Position numbers and translations under genes: made by a program. Of a stretch of DNA of 64,000 nt, positions 54,464-64,000 are shown one piece after another. A model generated the notes under the pieces. That model was not told the DNA's origin. It made no database searches and was given only the letters and a program-made list of their open reading frames with translations. The stretch covers positions 1 through 64,000 of the forward strand of contig NZ_LDJG01000015.1 of the NCBI RefSeq assembly GCF_001431425.1, given 5' to 3'. Each line of letters begins with the position of its first letter. Within the stretch, counting starts at the first letter, position 1. This DNA comes from Stenotrophomonas nitritireducens. GTDB taxonomy: Bacteria; Pseudomonadota; Gammaproteobacteria; Xanthomonadales; Xanthomonadaceae.

Positions 54464-54859
54464 CTATTCGCCCTGGTACTGCTTTTCCTCGACCAGCGCC
54501 GAGCCGGCGACGCGGTTGATCTCGTTCTTGACCGCCACGCGTTCGCCGTTGGTGCCGTAGACGCCGCGCGCCAGGGCGACGAAGCCATCGCCGAAATCCT
54601 GCGCGGTTTCCTTGGCGCGCAGCTGGTCCTGGATGTCCCACATGCGTTCGTTGATCGCCTTGAGCTGCTGCTTGAGCGCGGCCAGTTCCGGGCGCGCGGC
54701 CTGCTGCTGCAGCCACAGCGGCCACAGGCCGTCCAGCTCGGTGCGCACGTTGTCCAGCTTGGCCGCGTCGGCGATGCGCTCGGCCTTGATTTCCAGGATG
54801 GTGATCTTGTCGATCAGTTCGCCGATCGATACCGGGGTGAGGATGGTCTGCACGCGCAT
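54464..54859 (-). CDS. DUF6165 family protein
   Basis: Encodes 131 residues, mostly alpha-helical. The N-terminal VQTILTPVSIGELIDKITIL is a recognisable family start; the middle is a long charged helix (ALKQQLKAINERMWDIQDQL) and the C-terminus is EINRVAGSALVEEKQY. Function is unknown. It was assigned by recollection of the family pattern, not by search. It is convergent with the zinc-ribbon gene and divergent from the next small secreted protein. Confidence 0.8.
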   Translation of the reverse strand: MRVQTILTPVSIGELIDKITILEIKAERIADAAKLDNVRTELDGLWPLWLQQQAARPELAALKQQLKAINERMWDIQDQLRAKETAQDFGDGFVALARGVYGTNGERVAVKNEINRVAGSALVEEKQYQGE

Positions 54860-55000
54860 GCCGCCGAGGAAGATTGGCGGCCATGATAACGCCCCGCCAC
54901 GAGGGCCCCCGGCATGGCGGAAAAGTTGCCGATGAACCGGTGCTGGTGGCGCCGTGCCGATGCCGCGCACAATGCCGCTTCCCGTTCCATGGAGGCTCCG

Positions 55001-55429
55001 ATGCCGATGCGCCCGACCTTGCGCCTGCTTGCCGCCACGCTGCTGTGCGTGGGTTCCATCGCGGGCGTCGATGCCTCCGGGCTGGCGCGCCTGCAGGGCG
55101 CATGGCAACTGCAGTCGGGCGAGTTCGTCGATGGCGACGGCGCGCGCGTAGACTACGCCAGCCGCGGCCTGGCCGGCAGCAAGGTGCTCGCCGACGGCCG
55201 CTTCGCCTTCACCACCACCAGCAACGGCACGTTCTGGGCCGGTGGCTCGGGTACCTACGAGGGCGACGGCGTGCGCTACGTGGAGACGCCGCTGATGGCG
55301 TCCTATCCGCTGGAGGGCGGTGGCCGCTACGAGTTCCGCTACACACTGGAGGGCGATGTGTGGACGCTGGAGCGCTGGGAGGGCGGGCGTCGCGTCGAGC
55401 GCGAGGTGTGGAAGCGCGTGGGCCGCTGA
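55001..55429 (+). CDS. small exported protein of unknown function
   Basis: Encodes 142 residues with a signal peptide (about 1-25, RLLAATLLCVGSIAGVDA). The mature part is a single beta-rich domain with ARLQGAWQLQSGEF, TTTSNGTFWAGGSGTYEGDGVRY and WTLERWEGGRRVEREVWKR, resembling lipocalin-like barrels by eye. GGAGG precedes the ATG at 55001 (a second ATG at 55007 is also possible). A longer frame from 54914 is rejected because it lacks a binding site. A GC-rich hairpin (55431-55449) follows. Confidence 0.8.
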   Translation: MPMRPTLRLLAATLLCVGSIAGVDASGLARLQGAWQLQSGEFVDGDGARVDYASRGLAGSKVLADGRFAFTTTSNGTFWAGGSGTYEGDGVRYVETPLMASYPLEGGGRYEFRYTLEGDVWTLERWEGGRRVEREVWKRVGR

Positions 55430-55430
55430 G

Positions 55431-55449
55431 AGCGGGGCGGCGCCCCGCT
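55431..55449. terminator. short hairpin between convergent genes
   Basis: AGCGGGGC pairs with GCCCCGCT across three bases immediately after the secreted-protein gene and before the copZ-like gene's 3' end. It has no T run. Confidence 0.5.
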
Positions 55450-55457
55450 GCATGGGA

Positions 55458-55658
55458 TCAGGCCTGCTCCACCTGCGGCGGAAAGCCGGCTTCGTCCAGC
55501 GCGCTGGCGAAGCGTTCGGCCGGCTGCGTCGATGCGATGCGCACGCGCTTGGTGGCCAGGTCGATCTCGACCGTCGCGGCCGGGTCCACCTCCTTGACGG
55601 TGGCGGTGACGCTGCGCGCGCAGCCGCCGCAGGTCATGTTCCCGATATGCAGTTCCAT
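55458..55658 (-). CDS. copZ: CopZ-like copper chaperone (single HMA domain)
   Basis: Encodes 66 residues, one heavy-metal-associated domain. The metal site is MTCGGC (Cys10, Cys13). The GNMTCGGCARSVTATVKEVDPAA order is that of CopZ/Atx1-type Cu(I) carriers that deliver copper to CopA. It is divergent from copA with about 147 bases between them, containing two CueR-type operators; one (55690-55710) sits at the promoter of this gene. It probably passes Cu(I) to the N-terminal domains of CopA. Confidence 0.9.
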   Translation of the reverse strand: MELHIGNMTCGGCARSVTATVKEVDPAATVEIDLATKRVRIASTQPAERFASALDEAGFPPQVEQA

Positions 55659-55689
55659 GGCGTTCTCCTTGAAGGGATGGGCAGTCTGG

Positions 55690-55710
55690 ACCTTGCCATG
55701 GTGGCAAGGT
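55690..55710 (-). promoter_or_regulatory. CueR-type operator/promoter of copZ
   Basis: ACCTTGCCATGGTGGCAAGGT is a near-perfect dyad. On the minus strand it sits between TTGACC (-35) and CAGACT (-10) with a 19-base spacer, the overlong spacing that MerR-family activators correct by DNA distortion. Confidence 0.85.
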
Positions 55711-55743
55711 CAAGCGCCGCCGGCTGGTGAGCCGGAGGTGTTG

Positions 55744-55764
55744 ACCTTCCCATGATGGGAAGCT
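55744..55764 (+). promoter_or_regulatory. CueR-type operator/promoter of copA
   Basis: ACCTTCCCATGATGGGAAGC is a dyad of the MerR/CueR class. TTGACC (-35) and CATGAT (-10) are 19 bases apart on the plus strand, so copA is expected to be activated by copper-bound CueR. Confidence 0.85.
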
Positions 55765-55805
55765 TCATGATGCCGCCATCATGGATAAATCCAGGTGAGC
55801 CGGCG

Positions 55806-58286
<2,481 letters not shown>

Positions 58287-58364
58287 GCACGGGCGCACCT
58301 TTGCGCGTGATGAGGTTTTCCCGGTACGACCCATGGCGCGCTGTGGTGCGCCCCCACGGAGACG

Positions 58365-58853
58365 ATGATGGAAGACGCCATGAACATCGGCCAGGCGGCC
58401 AAGGCCACCGGCATCTCGGCCAAGATGATCCGCTACTACGAGGACAGCGGCCTGATCGGCCCGGTGGCGCGCACCGCGTCCGGCTACCGCGTCTACGGGC
58501 CGCGCGACATCCACACGCTGGGCTTCATCAAGCGCTCGCGCGACATGGGCTTCAGCGTGGAACGCATCGGCGGACTGCTGCAGCTGTGGCGCGACCGCTC
58601 GCGCCACAGCGCCGACGTCAAGCGCATGGCGCTGGAGCATGTGGCGGTGCTGCAGCAGCGGATCGCCGAACTGCAGGACATGGTGGCCACGGTGCAGACC
58701 CTGGCCGACTGCTGCGCCGGCGACGAGCGGCCGGACTGCCCGATCCTCAGCGACATCGCCACCGGTGCGCCGCTGCATTCTCCGGCGGGAGGCAAAAGGC
58801 TGGCGAAAGGAAGCCGTGGCAGGGCGCGCGCGTGCCAGAAAACGCCTGAATAA
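58365..58853 (+). CDS. cueR: CueR-type MerR-family copper regulator
   Basis: Encodes 162 residues (157 if the ATG at 58380, giving the canonical MNIGQAAKATGIS start, is used; both have binding sites). A winged helix-turn-helix at about 6-75 (IGQAAKATGISAKMIRYYED) is followed by the dimerisation helix and a metal loop. The loop CCAGDERPDCPIL near 120-132 carries the two cysteines expected to bind Cu(I) linearly. It should activate copA and copZ at the 19-base-spaced promoters upstream. The C-terminal 25 residues are basic and longer than in classic CueR. Confidence 0.93.
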   Translation: MMEDAMNIGQAAKATGISAKMIRYYEDSGLIGPVARTASGYRVYGPRDIHTLGFIKRSRDMGFSVERIGGLLQLWRDRSRHSADVKRMALEHVAVLQQRIAELQDMVATVQTLADCCAGDERPDCPILSDIATGAPLHSPAGGKRLAKGSRGRARACQKTPE

Positions 58854-58988
58854 AAGCCTAAAAAAGCCGTTCAGGCGGGACGGCGACTTCAGGAAGGATT
58901 GAGGTGGATAACGGAAAAATTACATCCGGACGCAGGCAGCCGACGAGCCGCCGCGCCACCAGACAGTAATTCCTGAAGGTGTACCCCC

Positions 58989-59564
58989 ATGAAGACTTCC
59001 CTGATTGCCCTGGCCCTGGCGGCCGCCCTCCCGTTCGCCGCTTCGGCTGCCGACAATCTTTCCTACAACTACGTCGAAGGCGACTACGTCAAGACCGACG
59101 TTTCCGGTCCCGACGCCGACGGTTGGGCGCTGAAGGGCTCCTGGGCCTTCCACCCGAACTTCCATGTTTTCGGTGATTTCACCCAGCAGAAGATCGACCA
59201 CACCGACGCCAAGTACGACCAGTGGCGCATCGGTGCGGGCTACAACCGCGCCATCGCGCCGAGCGCCGACCTGGTCGCGCGCGTGGCCTACCAGAAGTTC
59301 GACCCGCACCACAGCAACCTGGACTTCGACGGTTACAACGCCGAAGTGGGCCTGCGCAACGCGTTCGGCGAGCACGTCGAGGTGTATGCCTTTGCTGGTT
59401 ACCAGGACTACACCAGGAAGCACGGCGTCAATCCGGAAGGCCAGTTCTACGGCCGCCTGGGTGGCCAGGTGAAGTTGAACCAGAACTGGGGCATCAACGG
59501 CGACATCAAGATGGACCGCCACGGCGACAAGGAATGGTCGGTCGGCCCGCGCTTCAGCTGGTAA
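58989..59564 (+). CDS. ax21: Ax21-family outer-membrane protein
   Basis: Encodes 191 residues. A signal peptide (1-20, FAASAAD) is followed by a beta-barrel of about eight strands with aromatic belts, ending in Trp preceded by a hydrophobic alternation (VGPRFSW), as needed for barrel assembly. The mature start LSYNYVEGDYV is typical of Ax21/Omp1X proteins of Xanthomonas and Stenotrophomonas. Ax21 was once proposed as a quorum signal, but that claim was withdrawn; the protein is now viewed as an outer-membrane/vesicle protein. AAGGTG precedes the start and a strong terminator follows. Confidence 0.88.
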   Translation: MKTSLIALALAAALPFAASAADNLSYNYVEGDYVKTDVSGPDADGWALKGSWAFHPNFHVFGDFTQQKIDHTDAKYDQWRIGAGYNRAIAPSADLVARVAYQKFDPHHSNLDFDGYNAEVGLRNAFGEHVEVYAFAGYQDYTRKHGVNPEGQFYGRLGGQVKLNQNWGINGDIKMDRHGDKEWSVGPRFSW

Positions 59565-59587
59565 GAAGCCCGCGGACAGCGACATGC

Positions 59588-59614
59588 AAAAAGCCCGGCG
59601 ATGCCGGGCTTTTT
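59588..59614 (+). terminator. intrinsic terminator of ax21
   Basis: AAAAAGCCCGGC-GAT-GCCGGGCTTTTT is a perfect hairpin with T5 on both strands. It lies about 25 bases after the stop codon. Confidence 0.97.
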
Positions 59615-59640
59615 GCTGTGCGCCAGTCGTGCCGCACATC

Positions 59641-59711
59641 CTGTAGCGCCGGGCACCGCCCGGCGGGGCTTGCCCGGGAAAGCTCCAGCGGGGCGTTGCC
59701 CCGCTCTACAG
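59641..59711. repeat. REP-like two-hairpin unit, copy 1
   Basis: The unit begins CTGTAGCGCCGGGC and ends CCCCGCTCTACAG; it contains two hairpins, CGCCGGGC/GCCCGGCG and GCGGGGC/GCCCCGC, and its ends are themselves inverted (CTGTAG/CTACAG). This type is dispersed in Xanthomonadaceae. The 59565-59894 stretch is otherwise gene-free. Confidence 0.85.
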
Positions 59712-59790
59712 GGGGCTGGTCGTGATGCCCAGCGATGCCGGGCTTCTGCCGTGGACCTGTCGTGCCGGACCGGTTGCAGGGCAGGGCATC

Positions 59791-59860
59791 CTGTAGCGCC
59801 GGGCATCGCCCGGCGGGTTTGCCCGGGAAGGCTCCAGCGGGGCGTTGCCCCGCTCTACAG
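59791..59860. repeat. REP-like two-hairpin unit, copy 2
   Basis: Second copy of the unit at 59641, 150 bases downstream and in the same orientation, with only a few differences. The DNA between the copies (for example the GCCGGGCTT and TCGTGCCG pieces) is also partly repeated, so this is a tandem duplication of a 150-base segment. Confidence 0.85.
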
Positions 59861-59894
59861 GGGCACGGCGATGCGGCGGACGGTGGCGTCCCCG

Positions 59895-60365
59895 TCAGGC
59901 GGCGCGCAGGCGTGCGGTCAGGCCCTTGAGGAAATTGCGCAGCGCCTGGTCGCCGCAGGGCCGGTAGTTCTTGTGGTCCGGCTGGCGGAACAGGGCCGAC
60001 AGCTCCGGCTTGGACAGCGGGAAGCCGGCCGCCTCGAAGATCTCGTGCATGTCCACGTCCTTGAGCTGGAAGGCGACGCGCAGCTTCTTCAGCACCAGGT
60101 TGTTGGTGATGCGCGTTTCCGGCGCGCGCTGCGGCTGCGAGTCGTCGCGACCGCGGAAGTGGAGGATCAGGCCATCGAGGAAGCGCGCCAGCGCCGCGTC
60201 CGGGCAGGCTTCGAACAGCGGCTCGTCGTCGCGGCGCAGGAAATCGTGCACCTGCGCCTGGTCCACGTCGAACGCCGGGTCGGCCATGTGGATCAGGTCC
60301 ACCACATGCTTGTCGCCCAGGTCGAGCATGTAGCGGATGCTGCGCAGTACGTCGTTGTTGATCAT
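59895..60365 (-). CDS. yehS: DUF1456 (YehS-like) protein
   Basis: Encodes 156 residues, two copies of a roughly 65-residue helical module: MINNDVLRSIRYMLDLGD at the N-terminus and RITNNLVLKKLRVAFQLKD near 88, each followed by an L-x-D-F/E-pattern helix. This matches YehS of Escherichia coli, of unknown function. The start at 60365 places the first MINND motif at the N-terminus; the longer frame to 60524 overlaps the divergent adh gene and is rejected. It faces ax21 across the REP-like units. Confidence 0.92.
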   Translation of the reverse strand: MINNDVLRSIRYMLDLGDKHVVDLIHMADPAFDVDQAQVHDFLRRDDEPLFEACPDAALARFLDGLILHFRGRDDSQPQRAPETRITNNLVLKKLRVAFQLKDVDMHEIFEAAGFPLSKPELSALFRQPDHKNYRPCGDQALRNFLKGLTARLRAA

Positions 60366-60472
60366 CACCACTCCGGAACGGCCGCGGCGCGACTGCCCGG
60401 CAGGGCGCACAGTGTAACGCCGCCGCCGGGAGCGGCCGGTACAATCCGGTGGTCCTTCCCCCCGGAACAGCC

Positions 60473-61850
<1,378 letters not shown>

Positions 61851-61884
61851 TGCCGTCCGCGCCGGTGGCCGGCGCGGCGTGGGC

Positions 61885-62322
61885 TCACCAGCCGCCGTAC
61901 CAGGGGCCGGGGCCGTAGCCGAACGGGCCGGCGCCCTTGCCCTGGCTGACATGGATGTTCAGGTCCACGCGCCGGGTCTTGCCTTCGTCGGTGTTGTAGT
62001 TCTTGCCGATGTTGATATCGGCCGAACTCCAGTGGCTGTTGCCGTAGGCCTTGGAATAACCGATGCCGGTGCTGAGCGCGCCGTGCACCTGCAGCTTGTC
62101 GTCGACCACCGTCGCGGCCGTGGCGTCCTTGCGCGGCAACGGGCCGCTGTGGTCGCCGTAGTAGGTGCCCGGAGCATCGGCCTGGTAGGACGGATCGTTG
62201 AGATAGCGCATCGGCGCCTGCGGCACGCTCAGGTCCAGCGAGCCCGGCGCGGTGCCGGCCGGCTGCGCCGTCGCCAGGGCCGGCGCCAGCAGGCAGGCAA
62301 GGATCGTGAAGGACCGGTTCAT
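61885..62322 (-). CDS. small exported protein of unknown function
   Basis: Encodes 145 residues with a signal peptide (about 1-20, CLLAPALATAQ). The mature part has SLDLSVPQAPMRYLND, GTYYGDHSG, and a beta-rich segment DDKLQVHGALSTGIGYSKAYG, and ends in a Gly/Tyr/Trp-rich tail (GPFGYGPGPWYGGW). Such proteins are common but uncharacterised in Xanthomonadaceae. Its start at 62322 is preceded by AGGAGCG. It lies on the strand opposite to the DUF6122 gene, convergent with it. Confidence 0.8.
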   Translation of the reverse strand: MNRSFTILACLLAPALATAQPAGTAPGSLDLSVPQAPMRYLNDPSYQADAPGTYYGDHSGPLPRKDATAATVVDDKLQVHGALSTGIGYSKAYGNSHWSSADINIGKNYNTDEGKTRRVDLNIHVSQGKGAGPFGYGPGPWYGGW

Positions 62323-62419
62323 CGCGCTGGCGCTCCTGGCTGGGGCCGTCATCGTGGCAGGTGGGAGACGCTGACGCTAGCGCGGCGGCGGTGAACCGGG
62401 GCTGTCGTGGGCGGCGCGC

Positions 62420-63631
62420 TCACTCCTGGCGGGCGAAACCGAACAACCCCGACAGCCGGTGCCGGCGCCGCTCGATCGCCGCGCGCAGCAGGCCGGCGCC
62501 GAGCATCGAGTAGGTGATGCCGTTGCCGCCATAGGCCATGGCGAACAGCACGCGTGGTCCCCATTGCGGATGTGCGCCGAAGAACGGCAGTCCGTCGCGG
62601 GTTTCGGCGAAGGTGCCGGCCCAGGCGAAGGCCGGCTTCACCGGCAGTTGCGGGAACAGGCGCCGCACCTTGGCGACCAGCCGATGCGCCTTGCGGTCCA
62701 CGCGCGCATCGCGGCGTGCCGGAACGTCCACGGCGTCGTCCTCGCCGCCGACCAGCAGGCGCAGGTCGGCGGTGCTGCGCAGGTACAGGTAGGGACGGGC
62801 CGATTCCCACAGCATGGTCCGGCGCAGCGGCCCGAGCGCCTCGGCCGGCAGCGGATCGGTGACGAAGGCATAGCTGCTGCGGTTGCGCGCGACGCGCTGG
62901 TCGAGCCAGCGTTCGTTGGCATAGCCGGCGGCCAGCACCACATGGCCGCAGCGTACCTGCACGCCATCGGCGGTGGTCGCCACCACGCCGTGCGAGATCG
63001 GGCGCAGGCTGGCGATGGTGGTGCGGTCGAACACCCGCGCGCCGCGCCGCTGCAGGCGCGCCAGCAGGCGGTGCGCCATGCGGTACGGGTCCAGGCTGGC
63101 GGCCAGGTCGCTGAGGATGGCCGCCGGCGCCTGGAAGCCATAGGCGGCAAGCAGGTCGCCCGGTTCCAGCCAGTGCACGCCGAAGCCGTGCTTCCTGCGC
63201 AGCCCGAACTCGGCGCGCAGGTCGTCGCGATGGCGCCTGCGGCTGGCGTAGTAGAGGCTGTCGCCGCGGCGGAAGTCGACGCCGCGCACTTCCGCCGCGA
63301 GCGCCTGCAGCGCCGGGATCGCGTCGGCGCAGGCGCGGTAGGCCAGCACCGCCGCCTGCTCGCCGTAACGTTTGGCCAGGTCGACCATGTGCGTATCGAT
63401 CTCGTACTGCAGCAGCGCGGTGCTGGCCGCGCTCGATCCCCAGCCGATGTCGCGCTGTTCCACTACCGCCACGTCGTGCCCGTGGCGGGCCAGCTCGTCG
63501 GCGACCAGCGCGCCGGTGATGCCGCCGCCGATCACCAGGACATCGCAGCGCAGCGCCTGCCGCAACGGCGGATAGGCGCGCATCAGGCCGTTCCTGACCG
63601 CCCAGAAGGGGTAGCCGCTCTTCAGGTCCAT
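62420..63631 (-). CDS. FAD-dependent oxidoreductase of the DAO/GlpO-like family
   Basis: Encodes 403 residues. The FAD-binding Rossmann motif DVLVIGGGITGALVADEL lies at about 30-47, followed by VVEQRDIGWGSSAASTALLQYE, the second nucleotide-contact region. Later segments include LAAGYANERWL (near 230) and AWAGTFAETRDGLPFFGAHPQ (near 338), which is typical of D-amino-acid-oxidase-like enzymes acting on amines or amino acids. The substrate is unknown. The ATG at 63631 follows the lipocalin gene by 23 bases on the same strand; these likely form one operon. Confidence 0.88.
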   Translation of the reverse strand: MDLKSGYPFWAVRNGLMRAYPPLRQALRCDVLVIGGGITGALVADELARHGHDVAVVEQRDIGWGSSAASTALLQYEIDTHMVDLAKRYGEQAAVLAYRACADAIPALQALAAEVRGVDFRRGDSLYYASRRRHRDDLRAEFGLRRKHGFGVHWLEPGDLLAAYGFQAPAAILSDLAASLDPYRMAHRLLARLQRRGARVFDRTTIASLRPISHGVVATTADGVQVRCGHVVLAAGYANERWLDQRVARNRSSYAFVTDPLPAEALGPLRRTMLWESARPYLYLRSTADLRLLVGGEDDAVDVPARRDARVDRKAHRLVAKVRRLFPQLPVKPAFAWAGTFAETRDGLPFFGAHPQWGPRVLFAMAYGGNGITYSMLGAGLLRAAIERRRHRLSGLFGFARQE

Positions 63632-63654
63632 GCAGCGGTCCCGTCGCAGGCCGT

Positions 63655-64000
63655 TCAGGCGGTCGGATGGCCGGTGTGCGGCGTGTGGATCAGGCGCTCC
63701 ACGTCGAAGCCCTGTTGGCGCGCGTAGCCGATGTAGTGCTGGCGGGTGGTCTCGTCCATGTGCGGTTCGCGCGCCAGCAGCCACAGGTACTTTCGGTCCG
63801 GGCTGCCGACCAGCGCGTTGGCATAGCCGGCATCGACCAGGATCACCCAGTAGTCGCCCTTGGTGAACGGAATCCAGCGCAGCCCTTCGGGCAGGAAGCT
63901 CACCTCCAGGCGGCTGTTGGACGCATCGATCGGCCGGGCCTGGCCGATGGCCTCCTGCAGTTCGCCATCGCGCAGGCAGCGGTTGCGCACGCGGATGCCG
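63655..64000 (-). CDS. blc: lipocalin family lipoprotein (Blc-like), 5' end outside window
   Basis: The C-terminal 115 or so codons of a lipocalin are present. SRLEVSFLPEGLRWIPFTKGDYWVIL and SPDRKYLWLLAREPHMDE match the second half of Blc, an outer-membrane lipoprotein that binds lipids under stress. The frame runs off the right edge, so the signal peptide, lipobox and the first GxW motif cannot be seen. FAD oxidoreductase follows 23 bases downstream. Confidence 0.85.
   Translation of the reverse strand, partial: GIRVRNRCLRDGELQEAIGQARPIDASNSRLEVSFLPEGLRWIPFTKGDYWVILVDAGYANALVGSPDRKYLWLLAREPHMDETTRQHYIGYARQQGFDVERLIHTPHTGHPTA

Overview
The window is a high-GC chromosomal segment from a gammaproteobacterium of the Xanthomonadaceae (Lysobacteraceae) group. 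The evidence is an Ax21-type outer-membrane protein, a plug-type TonB-dependent receptor, a split NrdJa/NrdJb ribonucleotide reductase, and the intergenic repeat families typical of Xanthomonas, Stenotrophomonas, Pseudoxanthomonas and Lysobacter. The genus cannot be fixed from the sequence alone. No tRNA, rRNA, CRISPR array, transposase, integrase or phage structural gene was seen. This is mostly core genome, with accessory interest in the intergenic DNA.

Layout. 1-6200: an oxygen/NO-responsive group (quinol-type nitric oxide reductase, an FNR/Anr regulator with four cluster cysteines, HemN). Anr/Dnr-type boxes precede norB and hemN, and norB is flanked on both sides by complex repeat blocks. 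6.3-8.1 kb: arginase, two entericidin lipoproteins and a CsbD stress protein. 8.2-18.2 kb: TrpS, a metallo-beta-lactamase-fold hydrolase, an M28 peptidase, an MHS-type transporter, two EamA exporters (YedA, RarD) and an alpha/beta hydrolase. 18.3-27 kb: a TonB-dependent receptor with a terminator-like hairpin right in front of its start codon, then a MacAB-like exporter (adaptor, ATPase, two FtsX permeases) interrupted by repeat DNA. 27.1-30.7 kb: an ABC-2 exporter co-oriented with a DesK/DesR-like two-component pair. 30.8-39.4 kb: a catalase-like protein with cytochrome b561, an M17 aminopeptidase, a CSD-DUF1294 protein, a HAD phosphatase, a PerM-like permease, a three-gene envelope-stress cluster and a DegP/DegQ protease.

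39.5-43.7 kb is the most interesting stretch. An AdoCbl-dependent ribonucleotide reductase is split into nrdJa and nrdJb, a histone H1-like gene lies between them, the mRNA leader of about 250 nt can form a strong multi-branched fold, and nrdJb contains an in-frame A9 slippery run just before its C-terminal cysteine domain. 43.8-51.5 kb: a DUF6624 protein, a VOC protein, a proline-iminopeptidase-like hydrolase, a decayed coding region, a membrane/acidic protein pair, a DinB protein and bioA-bioD. 51.7-55.4 kb: membrane PQQ glucose dehydrogenase, a small zinc ribbon protein, a DUF6165 protein and a secreted small protein. 55.5-58.9 kb: a copper module (copZ-like chaperone divergent from copA, then cueR) with two MerR-family operators. 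59-64 kb: Ax21, tandem REP-like units, a DUF1456 protein, a zinc alcohol dehydrogenase, a DUF6122 protein, a small exported protein, an FAD oxidoreductase and a lipocalin cut by the window edge.

Starts were chosen by ribosome binding site, signal-peptide logic and overlap with neighbours. Several very long apparent reading frames across repeats are rejected.
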